From NCBI GenBank assembly GCA_035771165.1, contig JAWNZC010000324.1:1769988-1833987 (forward strand): 64,000 bases of DNA, in the 5' to 3' direction. The notes under the pieces were generated by a model. That model worked only from the letters and a program-made list of their open reading frames with translations. It had not been told where the DNA came from and made no database searches. A program made the position numbers and the translations under genes. The DNA is from Paragorgia papillata. Taxonomy: Eukaryota; Cnidaria; Anthozoa; Scleralcyonacea; Coralliidae. Below are positions 31,964 to 43,601 of the stretch, one piece after another. Positions within the stretch are counted from its first letter, which is position 1. Each line of letters opens with the position of its first letter.

Positions 31964-32792
31964 CACAATAATAAAAACCTACAATTTCATTATCAAAACG
32001 CAACAAATCTCGATAAACACACTACAAAATATATTTCTGTCTTCGTTCAACCCATCTAATGACGTCACATCCGGCAATTTGACCCGAAGATAATTTTTTT
32101 TAAATTTTGTCCAATATGGCGGACGATATATAGATTTTCGGTGAATTAAGATGCACATAACTCATGAACAAAAGACTTTGGTAAGGAATTAATACCATAT
32201 CCATTGTTAGATGGTGCAACACTTTTAAAATAGGCAATAAAAATTTTCGTTGCCAATGTCCTTTAATTGAATTAAGTTGTGTAATCGAGATGACATTCAC
32301 GTGATACTCAAAAGTCCAAAGTTTATCGTTCGACAGTCGTAAACAACTGCCGACAAGTAGTCTGACACGGAAGCTTGGAACCTTTTTTTGTGATAAAAAA
32401 ACATTCAAAACTTGAAGATCTAGTTACGCAGGAAGTCAAAATGCAGTCAGTGTTTTTAAAGTTTAGTTGATGATTCTTCGTCGTTCTTCTTCGTCGCTTG
32501 CTCGTTTTTAGCTGTTCGCTTGGAAAGTCGCTTTCAATATTTGGCTGACTGTATGAAAATTGAAAGTGTGTTCTTCGAGTTTGAAGACGAAAATGCTTGT
32601 AGTAAGCCATTTGTAATTTCAAGTTTCAAGGACATGACACGATGAGGTTGGCATGTGGAAAATATTTGACTAAAAGGTAAAGACTTGTAGCGGTTTTGTT
32701 GAGTTTTATAGCGGTTGGATAACAGAAGAAAGACAGTTTAGTGTCAAAAGGTTTCAGCTTTTCTATCTTCTCGTGACTTTATATATATATAT

Positions 32793-32829
<37 letters not shown>

Positions 32830-32830
<1 letters not shown>

Positions 32831-33372
32831 CTGTTCTTCAAAACGTCAAACCAGGTGACAAAGTTTGGTATAAACGGCAACCGTTGGGAAAAACCCTTCT
32901 CGGCAAGTTTCTGTCAACGGCAGTTAAAAATGCAGGCATCAATAACACGTCAAAGAAGATAACAAACCATTCAGTTCGGAAAACAAGCATATCCCGTCTT
33001 CTCGATGGAAACGTACCACAAAATTTTGTGGCCATAAAAATATCGGCCATAAAAGTGGCCATAAAAATATCGAAAGTCTGAGCTCATAAAAGACACCAAG
33101 CTCTGCACATCAAGCACGACTACCACTAGGTCGTTAAATTGCCAGCAGATCTCCGCATTATCAGCTTCTTCTGCTTGTTCAGGTTCATCATCAGAAAACG
33201 TTCCTGCTAAGATGCACGTACCAAGTATATCGTCATTGAATGTCCAACAATCCTTATTCGCCGGGGCGAATATCCTCAACTGTACCTTCAACATAATTCC
33301 TCATGTCCAGAATAAATCGCCATCGACTTCAAGAGGAAGACAAATCTTGCTATCCAGTGATGAAGAGGACTA
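32830..33372 (+). pseudogene. YR-B tyrosine recombinase (DUF3504/Crypton type), C-terminal part
   Basis: VWYKRQPLGKTLLGKFLSTA and TNHSVRKTSISRLL carry the H-x-x-R of box II. After a local duplication (GTGGCCATAAAAATATCG repeated), a shifted frame gives SGHKNIESLSS and then TAA at 33087-33089, exactly where the catalytic tyrosine of the GH...Y motif is expected. The tail has MHVPSISSLNVQQSLFAG, NCTFNI and SRGRQILLSSDEED. These recombinases cut and rejoin DNA through a 3'-phosphotyrosine. The missing N-terminal half and the lost tyrosine make this copy inactive. Confidence 0.82.
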
Positions 33373-33749
33373 ACGATTTTTCTTAACCATGTTATTTGAC
33401 CATTTTAATTGCTTTTTAATGCTTTTTGCAGCATTTAGACATGTAGTAATGTACTTCGCAGTTGTTAAGAACCGCAATTCGTCAAGTTGTTTTTGTGTGT
33501 GTGTCACAACGAGAACAAAAGTCAAAGTTATTTTTATCGTCCAACCAATTAAAATACGGAATCCAGATAAATTTCTTACAGGAAGCCAAGTACATGCAGG
33601 TTAAAAAAGCCAGATAAATCCGTGTGTTTTGAAACTTACATGTTTGATTATAAATATTAAAGTTAACGGAAAAACATGCGTATTTCAAAATAATAATAAA
33701 TCCATGTTTATAAACATTATTTGTCATCAGTTTATCATAAACACACGAA
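33373..33749. other. No gene recognised
   Basis: AT-rich sequence between the YR-B recombinase end and the LINE. It could hold the untranslated right end of YR-B. No hairpin like the left one is visible. Confidence 0.4.
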
Positions 33750-33769
33750 AATTAACAAGAACTTCACGA

Positions 33770-34935
33770 TGGCGGATGGTCACGATGAAGAGTGCTCTAC
33801 ATTTACGGATCTTGTACGATGTCTAGTTCTCTCACAGATGGTAACAGAATTTCCGAATATAGTGCTTATAGTGAGGAAGGTGTCTCAACAGTATGTGATA
33901 AGCTACGACTCGCTTGGACTGGTGATTACTTGTCGCAAAAGCGACATTGAGCGAGAACCTGAAACTTAATGGTGTTTGGAGCCAACCTGGCGGTGATAAA
34001 AAAGTATTTCGCAGTGGTTCCTTTTCTATTTCATGGCGGAAAAACAGAAAGGTTTTATACTTCGATGGTGAAGAAGCGAGTAAAATCAAACGTGTCTTTT
34101 GCTTGGAAATGATATTGCGAAGAGCGAAGCCGTAAGTGAGAAAACCTTGTCAGTGGACAAAACTATTCGTTCCCCGTGCTCGTGTAGATGCAGTGAGCTA
34201 CTAACAGATGTCGAAGGAATAAACCCGGATCAAGTGATTTCAGGGAGGGAAACACATGCAGTCTAATACACATAGTGTTACGGAAATTAACGATATGCTG
34301 ACTAAACTCCAAACTAATTTCGACGAGTTGCGACAACAAATCGATAACTTCAAGGAAGAAACCACCAATTCTTTACAAAATTATGCGATGCAAATCCCGT
34401 CATTTGAATATTCTAATTCCGAACAACAAGGAATTCCGAGTGCAAATGGGAATAATGTAAATCATCGGCGGAGATAAACAACCATAATGAGATCCACTTA
34501 CCAGTCAACAAAGAAGATCAAGTTTCAATACAATTTCAAGATTATCGAAGCAAGCAACAAAATGCCTACGAAGTCGCAACACAGCTACAAGTTTGTCGAA
34601 AAAAGCAGCAAAAGGCTTACAAAAAGTTGTATTGCCCACCCTCAGCGCAGCCGAAGAAGGTAAATTCCTCTGAAACACAGTCGAAACCCGCTGCTCGACC
34701 TAAGTCATCCACTCGCTGTGATGGTCGAAATTTTCCCGCAGGATCTATCAATCAAGGGCCGCTACAACCAATATTCAAGAAACAAGGGAAATTTGGCACC
34801 AGAAGAACAGATCAATGGAATATGATGAGACGAAAGAAAACCACCGACACGAAACGAATACAAGTCAATTATGTAAATCAGGAAGAGCAAGTCAGAACTT
34901 GGAGAGAGTACCTTCAGTATGTGCAACACACGTAA
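33770..34935 (+). pseudogene. LINE ORF1-like region
   Basis: It starts MADGHDEECSTFTDLVRC, then after frame changes reads LNGVWSQPGGDKKVFRSG and ISWRKNRKVLYFDGEEASK. A cysteine group follows (CSCRCSELL), then a coiled-coil-like stretch (34256-34477, LTKLQTNFDELRQQIDNFKEE) and a basic region (34627-34935). Similar first ORFs occur in cnidarian CR1-like LINEs as far as I remember; function presumably RNA binding. Broken by at least three frame changes. Confidence 0.55.
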
Positions 34936-35095
34936 CATCAGTAAAGAATTAACTGAACAGAAAGACACAGCAATAGAATTCCAGTCCGGATCACAAACCA
35001 GCGAGCCAAACACCTAGTAAACACTCAAACCTTTCATGCCCAATATCACCAAATCAAGCGGAACTTAGTAAATATTCAACTCGATAATTCAAACT

Positions 35096-35891
35096 GTGTA
35101 CAATCGACCGAATCAAACACTGCCAAAAGAAGTAGGACAGTACCGACTAACAGTCAGTTGGGAGAGAATTTTCAAAGTCAAAATTGCCCACCTAAACATG
35201 CGATCGCTGAAAAACAGGGACCATCTTATTCAGATACGGAAGTTGGTGAAGGTAAAGAACTATGATATCCTTGCAGTGTTAGAATCTTGGCTAAATTCTA
35301 CTGTCACCAACGCCGAGGTGGAATTTGAAGGCTACAAGTTATCGAGATTGGATAGAACTAGGAATTGCCTGGAGGAGGTGTATGCGTGTATACTCGCACC
35401 TCGCTGAAAACCAAAGTTCTGAAAGACCTCACCGAAATTTCACCTGCTGGTTTTCATCAGTTATGGATGCAAATCCAGCACAAGAAATTGAAATCTATTC
35501 TGCTGTGTGCCGCTTACGGGCCTCCAGATTGTCCTGTGACTGTTTTGTGGATGATTTGATGGAGAAGTATTCGCAGGTTCTTACCTATGGAAAGGAGGTA
35601 TTTATTTTTGGCGATCTTAACTGCGACATGCTGAAAATCACCCAAGAGGCGAATGCACTGAAGGATTTTTGCTCCAGTTTAAATTTAACGCAGCTTATAA
35701 CCTCGCCAACAAGAGTTACACCACAGTCATCAACCATGATAGACGTCATCATGACATCTAACACTGCCTTAGTGGCTGAGAGTGTAGTAGTAGAAAATCA
35801 TATCAGTGATCACTATCTGATATTTACTGTGCTGAAACTGAAATTACCAAAACCACAACCCATGCACTTACGTCATCGCCGGAAGCTATAA
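35096..35891 (+). pseudogene. LINE APE-type endonuclease
   Basis: KIAHLNMRSLKNRDHLIQIR carries the first conserved asparagine. ILAVLESWLNSTV carries the metal-binding glutamate (usual S-E-S-W is L-E-S-W here). GGGVCVYTRTSLKTKV, LLCAAYGPPDCPV, EVFIFGDLNCDMLK and VVENHISDHYLIF supply the GDLN and S-D-H motifs. Three frames are needed, so two frameshifts exist (near 35360 and 35540). It would nick target DNA to prime reverse transcription. Confidence 0.87.
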
Positions 35892-35899
35892 GCATTATG

Positions 35900-37049
35900 A
35901 CCCTGTCAGGTTCGTAGAAGACTTAGCACAAGTCCCATGGTTGAATAATTTGTTAATCGACGACGTGAATGAAAAATTAGATCATTTCAATTGTAACTTC
36001 CTCGGGATACTGGACAGGCACGCGCCCATAACAACTATGAAGATTAGATATCGCCAATGCCCGTTCGTGGACGAAGAGATAAAAAACGAGATTAACAGAA
36101 GAGACCAGATACGTAAGATTGCCCGTCAAACCAATAACGCCCTTGACTGGGAAAGTTTCCGTTTGTCCCGTGAGGAAGTAAAGAAAAAGTTACGAGATGC
36201 TGAGAAGGCGTATGTCCAAAACGAAATTCATAACAACCAAGAGACAAATGCAATGTGGAAAGTCGTCAGGAAATGTATCCCTCGTAAAGAGGTATCACAA
36301 CCCATCTATTCCAGTGACATGAAGGAATTATCTGATGAATTCAATGAATTCTTCACATCAGTTGGGGCTAAAGCGGCAGAAGAATCTAAGAAGTTAGCTG
36401 CTGAACACAATCTACCATTAATACAACCAAAAACACCTGTACTTATTCACGAGACGGATGAATTCCATTTTCATCCAGTGTCGTCCACCGAAATACGTAA
36501 AATTGTGAATTCGTTTCCATCAAATAAGGCACCAGGAAGAGACAAGGTTTCAATGGCTGTAATTAAGGACGCTCTGCCTGTTATCCTCCCAGTTCTGACT
36601 GAGATCGTAAACACTTCCTTACTAACTTCGGTGTTTCCACCGAAGACTTTGATAATCACCCTGTGTCGTTGTTGCCTGCGGCCTCTAAGGTTTGCGAACG
36701 TGTAGCTCTCAACCAACTAACTGAATATATGTCTAGGAAAAAGCGCCTAACTGGGCATCAGAGCGGGAATAAGAATCTACATTCAACAGAGACGCTAAAT
36801 ATATTCATGTTGGACATGATCCTGGACGCTATGGATAAGAAGGAAGTGACTGCCCTGGTCCTATTAGACTTATCAAAAGCTTTTGACAGCATTGAACATT
36901 CGCTACTATTTGGAAAACTTCGTTCAGTAGGCGTGTCTAAAGATGCAATCGATTGGTTTAAAAGTTACCTGTCAGATAGGAGTTACTCAGTATACGTATT
37001 GGTCATAAACTATCAGAAGCTTGTGTGGTCGCACACGGTGTGCCCCAAG
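35900..37049 (+). pseudogene. LINE reverse transcriptase, first part
   Basis: WLNNLLIDDVNEKLDHFNC, ILDRHAPITTMKIR, MWKVVRKCIPRKEVSQPIY and IRKIVNSFPSNKAPGRDKVS lead into the fingers. After a frameshift at about 36640 come HPVSLLPAASKVCERVAL, GHQSGNKNLHSTETL, ALVLLDLSKAFDSIEHSLL (first catalytic D) and GVSKDAIDWFKSYLSDRSY. It stops at VCPK, where the palindromic element enters. Confidence 0.88.
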
Positions 37050-40000
37050 AGTAGTATACAGAGTGGGGGGTTCTGGCGCCGGTGGATCTGGTGGATCTCC
37101 TGATCCACCGGTGACGTCACAATTTTAGTCTTATATTAATTTATGCGTTAATTAGCAGCGTAATCTACAGCGTAATTGAATGGCACTCAACCATAACATA
37201 CTTTATCAATTATTTACGGGGACATATGTGTCCCGGAGGGACTTTTATTTCATAATTAGTCCCATTTCAAGAATACACCTTGTCTCCTTCCATAGCCCCA
37301 TATCCCCATACTCACTAAACACCACCTAGCTAATTACCCTCAAGCACCCCAAACACACCTAAGTTACTCCAACACCCCAATCTTCTAACCTGCTCCTACA
37401 CTGAAAAAAAGACCAAGTCATACTAGTTATCAATAACAACATTTATTTGAACCAATTTAATCTAATATAAAAAAAATTTATAAAACTACAAAGGCAAAGC
37501 CGTATTCACGCAAAGCCGTATACACACAGCAGATATAGTTAGTCTTATAATGTCCATAAGCAAAAGTGTCAGACCCATTATCTGAAATAAAACGTTTTAA
37601 TAGTATATGATGAATATTATATTAGTTTAGAACCTAAATATTCAAACAAGTAAGTAACAAGTAACAAGTAAGTCATCCTAGAATCCTTACTAACTAAACC
37701 CTTATTTATAAGCGAGGAAATGGCAGGAAGATAGAATGAGGATTCACTTCGAGAAGTCATGAAAAGAACGATTTTAAATGTCGAAATATTAACTAAAGGC
37801 AAAGCGATTTATTACTTTGAAAGCGTTGCTACGCTTTCTGTTACTAAGTGTGATATTTGCATATTCATCCTCAGTGCACGTGCAGGAGACAAAAGAGAAA
37901 CTCATTAGGGGTCATTAAGAGGATTAAGCGCTTGGGCAAGTCTAGGCGAGAAGGTCATTAGCAGTGTTACCATAGCGAAACCGCGTCGCATCCTTCTTTT
38001 GTCTCAGGCTCCTTTGGGACCCTCTACTGTTACTCAACCCCCCGTGTAATACGTCATAACTGATAGCTCTCCGACTAATTCCCGAAGATCGTCATTATCA
38101 AAAGATGCTCGACTTATATAAGTAATAGGAACCAAATTTCATTTATGCACTTACCTTACTGATCGACAGTCAGCAGTTGTGGGGCATGTTATAATATTCA
38201 AACAGAATAAATCATCCTAGAATCATTGCGTGCTAACCCTTGTTTATAAGTGAAGAATTCGTGAGAAGATAGAATGAGGAATCACTTTAAGCCGTATATA
38301 AGAAGAACTTAAGATAGTGTGAGGAATCAATTCGAAAAGCCGTGAGCTAAGGGGTTTAAAACGTATTAACACTGGCACATAGCAACGTAAAGCTTGTATG
38401 TGAATATTATATTAGATATTTGGTTTGCTTTTGTGGTGTTTATACGTTTACGAACTGTGCAAAGTTCATCAAGGTTCGCTTTGGATGATTACTCTTAGCG
38501 AGTTGTTAGTCTAAATATATTTTATTGTCGGAGTCTACTTCGGAATATTACAGAGCTTTATTAAATAATTGGATGCTATTTCTTGGTAGTTTAGGGCATG
38601 ACGAGGCATTAATGCGGGGGCATGTTCCGGCGAGAAGGTCATTAGCAGTGTTACCATAGCGAAACCGCGTTGACGGCTTTAAGCGGCTCCCAGCCCTCGC
38701 CTCTTGGCTCCGAGCGACTCCGAGCCCCCTCGGCTCTTGGCTCCGAGCGGCTCCGATTCCCAGAGGAGGAGGAGAAAGAGGAGAAGGAGGAGGAAGAGAA
38801 AGAGGAGGAGGAGGAGAAAGAGGAGGCGGAGAAAGAGGAGGAGGAGGAGGAGGAGAAAGAGGAGCAGGAGGAGGAGGAGAAGGAGGAAGAGGAGGAGAAA
38901 GAGGAGGAGGAGGAGGAGGAGGAGGAGAAAGAGGAGGACCCCAATCACCCCTAGGCCTGGGGTAAAACCCAAACACCCCGGGGTAACACCAATCACCCTG
39001 GGGTAACCCCCAATCACCCCAGGGGTACCCCCAAACACCCATGGGATACCCCAAACACCCCTGGAACACACCAATCACCCAAGGGGTAACCCCCAATCAA
39101 CCCTGGGATACAACAATCACCCCTTTTATCTTCCTTTATCTTCCTCTTATCTTCCTTTTATCTTCCTTTTATCTTCCTTTTACCTTCCTTTATCTTCCTT
39201 ATCTTCCTTTTATCTTCCTTTATCTTCCTCTTATCTTCCTTTTATCTTCCTTTATCTTCCTCTTATCTTCCTTTTCTTCCCCTTATCTTCCCCTTATCTT
39301 CCCCTTATCTTCCTTTTCTCTTCCTTTATCTTCCTTTTATCTTCGTTTTATCTTCCTCTTATTCAGGAGGATAAGGAAGATAAGGAAGATAAGAGGAAGA
39401 TAAGAGGAAGATAAAAGGAAGATAAAGGAAGATAAAGGAAGATAAAAGGAAGATAAGGGGAAGATAAGAGGAAGATAAGGAAGATAAAGGAAGATAAAGG
39501 AAGATAAAAGGAAGATAAGAGGAAGATAAAGGAAGATAAGGGGAAGATAAGAGGAAGATAAGGAAGATAAAGGAAGATAAAGGAAGACAAAAGGAAGATA
39601 AGAAGAAGATAAAGGAAGATAAAAGGAAGATAAGGAAGATAAGAGGAAGATAAACGAAGATAAAAGGGGCGATTGGAGTATCCAAGGGGTGATTGGGGGT
39701 TACCTCGGGGGTGATTGGGGTGTTCCAGGGGTGTTTGGGGTATCCCATGGGTGTTTGGGGGTACCCCAGGTGTGTTTGGGGGTTTCCCAGGGGTGATTGG
39801 TGGTTACCCCCGGGGTGTTAGGGGTTACCCCAGGGGTGATTGGGGGTTACCTCAGGGGTGATTGTGGGTTACCCGCGGGGTGTTTGGGGGTTACCCCAGG
39901 CCTAGGGGTGATTGGGGTCCTCCTCTTTCTCCTCCTCCTCCTCTTTCTCCTCCTCCTCTTTCTCCTCCTCTTTCTCCTCCTCCTCCTCTTTCCCTTCCTC

Positions 40001-41817
40001 TTTCTCCTCCTCCTCCTCCTCTTTCTCTTCCTCCTCCTGCTCCTCTTTCTCCTCCTCCTTCTCCTCCTCCTCCTCTTCCTATGGGAATCGGAGCCGCTCG
40101 GAGCCAAGAGCCGAAGGCTCGGAGTCGCTCGGAGCCAAGAGCCGAGGGCTCGGAGCCGCTTAAAGCCGGCAACGCGGTTTCGCTATGGTAACACTGCTAA
40201 TGACCTTCTCGTCCGAACATGCCCCCGCATTAATACCTCCTCATGCCCTAAACTACCAAACAATAGTATCCAATTATTTAACCAAGCTCTGTAATATTCC
40301 AAAGTAGACTCCGACAATAAAATATATTTAGACTAACAACTCGCTAAGAGTTATCATCCAAAGCGAACCTTGATGAACTTTGCACAGTTCTTAAACGTAT
40401 AAACACCATAAAAGCGAACCAAATATCTAATATACTATTCACATACAAGCTTTACGTTGCTATGTGCCAGTGTTAATACGTTTTAAACCCCTTAGCTCAC
40501 GGCTTTTCGAATTGATTCCTCACACTATCTTAAGTTCTTCTTATATACGGCTTAAAGTGATTCCTCATTCTATCTTCTCACGAATTCTTCACTTATAAAC
40601 AAGGGTTAGCACGCAATGATTCTAGGATGACTTATTCTGTTTGAATATTACAACATGCCCCACAACTGCTGACTGTCGATCAGTAAGGTAAAGTGTATAA
40701 ATGAAATTTGGTTCCTATTACTTATATAAGTCGAGCATCTTTTGATAATGACGATCTTCGGGAATTAGTCGGAGAGCTATCGGTTATGACGTATTACACG
40801 GGGGGTTGAGTAACAGTAGGGGTCCCAAAGGAGCCTGAGACGAAAGAAGGACGCGACGCGGTTTCGCTATGGTAACACTGCTAATGACCTTCTCGCCTAG
40901 ACTTGCCCAAGCGCTTAATCCTCTTAATGACCCCTAATGAGTTTCTCTTTTGTCTCCTGCGCGTGCACTGAGGATAAATATGCAAATATCACACTTAGTA
41001 ACAGAAAGCGTAGCAACGTTTTCAAAGTAATAAATCGCTTTGCCTTTAGTTAATATTTCGACATTTAAAATCGTTCTTTTCATGACTTCTCGAAGTGAAT
41101 CCTCATTCTATCTTCCTACCATTTCCTCGCTTATAAATGAGGGTTTAGTTAGTAATGATTCTAGGATGACTTACTTGTTACTTACTTGTTACTTCTTACT
41201 TACTTGTTTGAATATTTAGGTTCTAAACTAATATAATATTCATCATATACTATTAAAACGTTTTATTTCAGATAATGGGTCTGACACTTTTGCTTATGGA
41301 CATTATAAGACTAACTATATCTGCTGTGTGTAGTAAATATAAGTATACTGGTACATGCGTGAATACGGCTTTGCCTTTGTAGTTTTATAATTTTTTTTTG
41401 TATTAGATTAAATTGGTTCAAATAAATGTTGTTATTAATAACTAGTATGACTTGGTCTTTTTTTCAGTGTAGGAGCAGGTTAGAAGATTGGGGTGTTGGA
41501 GTAACTTAGGTGTGTTTGGGGTGCTTGAGGGTAATTAGCTAGGTGGTGTTTAGTGAGTATGGGGATATGGGGCTATGGAAGGAGACATGGTGTATTCTTG
41601 AAATGGGACTAATTATCAAATAAAAGTCCCTCCGGGACACATATGTCCCTGTAAATAATTGATAAAGTATGTTATGGTTGAGTGCCAGTCAATTACGCTG
41701 TAGATTACGCTGCTAATTAACGCATAAATTAATATAAGACTAAAATTGTGACGTCACCGGTGGATCAGGAGATCCACCAGATCCACCAGCGCCAGAATCC
41801 CCACTCTGTATACTACT
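37050..41817. mobile_element. Polinton/Maverick-like palindromic derivative
   Basis: It is flanked by CCCAAG at 37044-37049 and 41818-41823. Ends are AGTAGTATACAGAGTGGGG and its reverse complement. Polintons duplicate 6 bp and have 5'-AG(T)...(A)CT-3' termini with long inverted repeats, so the match is good, though no Polinton gene is present. The arms (about 37050-39360 and 39361-41817) are near-perfect reverse complements over more than 1.7 kb each. Each arm contains two direct copies of a segment with GGTCATTAGCAGTGTTACC (about 37955 and 38637 on the left), a GGA/GAA-rich tract, a 20-base CACCCCNGGGGTA-type minisatellite and a TATCTTCCTTT array. Confidence 0.82.
38759..39915. repeat. Purine/pyrimidine-rich centre of the palindrome
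   Basis: GAGGAG-type purine tract 38759-38940, CCCCAATCACC-type minisatellite 38941-39120, TCTTCCTTTTA array 39121-39360. The same three blocks follow in reverse complement to about 40080. Polyproline, poly-arginine and polyglutamate frames here are not genes. Confidence 0.9.
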
Positions 41818-41823
41818 CCCAAG

Positions 41824-42850
41824 GTTCTATCCTTGGTCCGGCTTTATTAATATTTATATAAACGACCTTCCATGTATCCCTGATGTGTGCTCCTTAGAGT
41901 CTTATGTCAATGACTCAAAGCTTTATTTGTCGTTTTCAATCAACGCGGAAGTCGCTGAGGTTCAGCTTACAGGTGACTTAAGGAGAATTGCTGCATGGTG
42001 CTGCTCAAAATAATAGTCTGTTTGTGAACCCTGGAAAGATAAAGCTCCTTCTGCTGGGAACACAACAGATGCTTAACCGGGTGCCAGAGGACTTTCGTGT
42101 AACTGTTCTTGGGAAGTAAATATGGCCGACGCCTTCTGCCAGAGACTTAGGTGTCGAAATGGACGCGCATGTTTGAGTTATGATGAACATGTTATTCAGA
42201 TTGTTTCAAAATGCACGAAGACTTTTTGCCAAATCAACCGCATCAAGCACATCTTAGATAGCCATACCTTAAAAACCATTATAAATGCTTTGGTCTTCAG
42301 TAAATTATACTATTGCTCCTCTGTCTGGGCAAACACTTCCAAGAAAAACATCGCTAAACTCCAAAGCGTTCAAAACTTCGCTGCGAGAATTGTTACCGGC
42401 ACGAGGAAATATGATCATATAACGCCAGCTTTGCAGCAACTCAACTGGCTACCGGTTAGGTACATGCGGCGTTTTAGGGACGCAGGTATGACTTTTAAAT
42501 GTTTGAAGGGTTTAGCTCCATCATCCCTTACCAATAGATTTACTTTAAGATCACAAACACATAATAATCGTGATACTAGATACAAGGATGAGCTAGACGT
42601 TCCGCTCTATAGAACTGCTGTGGGCCAGCGTTCGTTTTTGTTCAGGGCAACTAAATTATGGAACGAACTACAGGACAGCGTCAAGGACACGGCTAGTATT
42701 ACAATTTTTAAAAGTACTGTAAAAACATTCTCGTTGAAGAATCCTGGAGCACATAAGAATGTAATTTTTAATATTTTATATCTTAGCTTTTTAATAATTT
42801 CACATTTGTTCATATTCTATACTTCTTTTAGACTTTATTTCTGTAATTAA
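41824..42850 (+). pseudogene. LINE reverse transcriptase, second part and C-terminus
   Basis: It resumes with GSILGPAL, then CSLESYVNDSKLYLSFS, where the polymerase motif YVDD has become YVND. After frameshifts 42122-42850 gives CLSYDEHVIQIVSKC, KLYYCSSVWANTS, KLQSVQNFAARIVTGTRKYD, LQQLNWLPVRYMRR and SFLFRATKLWNELQDSVK, the standard thumb and C-terminal region of CR1/L2-type elements. Another LINE end of the same general type is at 3551-3955. Confidence 0.87.
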
Positions 42851-43039
42851 TTACTGAAAAGCCATATTTGGAGAAATTAATATATGTATAATTTGTAGTC
42901 ATATAATAAACTACTTATTGACCTCGCTTGTTCGGACTTTACTAGTGAAATATCGGACCTGCTATATATAGTATAATCATGTAAAGATAAAGAATTATAA
43001 AATAACATTTATACTACGCGTGCTCTGATTGGTCAATAA

Positions 43040-43070
43040 CCGTGCAGGATCAGAGTATCCTGCAGGGAAA
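43040..43070. repeat. Left terminal palindrome of the Crypton element
   Basis: CCGTGCAGGAT directly joined to CAGAGTATCCTGCAGGG. Compared with the right hairpin (50327-50512) it looks like the same hairpin with its interior lost, leaving the two stem bases fused. Confidence 0.65.
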
Positions 43071-43601
43071 ATTCCCGCCTTAGCGGCTTTTCAAAAATGT
43101 CAGACGAAAATATTTTTGAGAATTTTGAATTTGACAATGAGAATACCTTAAATGAATCTAAAATTGATGACAAGAATATAAAACAAAGATTCGTTTTAAC
43201 TACGGAGAAAGACGTTGACGAGTTGGTCGAAAATTCGGTAGCCCAAAACACAAAATACAAAACAATCTACGCTGTCAACATTTTTAAAGGTATGTTTATT
43301 TGAAAGATTGTCATTTTCCATTTAAGGTATCCGCCCTGGCAAAATTTCACATGAAGTACATGCGATGATTATTTGTCTAGATAAAGTTTATGTCCTCTAT
43401 TTTTCGATAATGTCGTTCGTTTTACGTGTCGGGCTTTAGTTTTCCTCTGGTAATACACTGAAAATGTCCCTTTTCCCCGGAAGTAGCCATTATAGTTGAG
43501 CGGAAGACTGGCAAGGTTGCTAGGGTAAGTCTTGTTCGAGTGTCAAGTTTCACTGGAAGTTTTGTTTTGATCAGCATGTCTGCTTCTACGAAAATTTCAG
43601 T

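Larger units (their letters stand above)
29551..32262. mobile_element. Kolobok-2: THAP-type Kolobok DNA transposon, deletion derivative
   Basis: TTAA at 29547-29550 and 32263-32266 flanks perfect 27-base inverted repeats (AGGACATTGGCAACGAAAA, then TTTTTATT). TTAA duplications and THAP-bearing transposases are known for the Kolobok superfamily. It carries a plus-strand transposase start (30403-31510) and a minus-strand P2X7-tail-like gene (31963-31520). Both are cut at about 31510-31540, so an internal deletion removed the transposase core. Confidence 0.85.
29364..33372 (+). mobile_element. YR-B: Crypton-type tyrosine-recombinase element with foldback end
   Basis: A hairpin at 29372-29509 opens the element. 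A leader (29510-29546, continuing 32267-32820) is shared with YR-A, and a recombinase C-terminus lies at 32830-33372. Kolobok-2 splits the leader. The left edge is exact because it breaks the Gypsy-1 LTR; the right edge is set at the end of the recombinase frame and is uncertain. The middle of the recombinase is missing. Confidence 0.65.
33750..42900 (+). mobile_element. CR1/L2-like LINE split by a palindromic element
   Basis: An ORF1-like region (33770-34900), APE endonuclease (35170-35890), reverse transcriptase (35900-37049 and 41824-42150) and C-terminal region (42150-42750) follow in order. The palindrome 37050-41817 interrupts the polymerase at ...GVPQG. The LINE sequence is continuous when the palindrome and one CCCAAG are removed. 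Several frameshifts and a mutated active site show it is dead. The 3' end is near 42900; no microsatellite tail is evident. Confidence 0.87.

Noticed and set aside
32773..32835. LYIYIFIYIYIYIYIYI start of the YR-B recombinase frame
   Set aside because: A TA microsatellite; the recombinase homology begins only after about 32830.
38548..40294. Proline-, arginine-, glutamate- and serine-rich proteins in the palindrome centre
   Set aside because: Composition artefacts of GAGGAG and TCTTCC tracts, mirrored on both strands.
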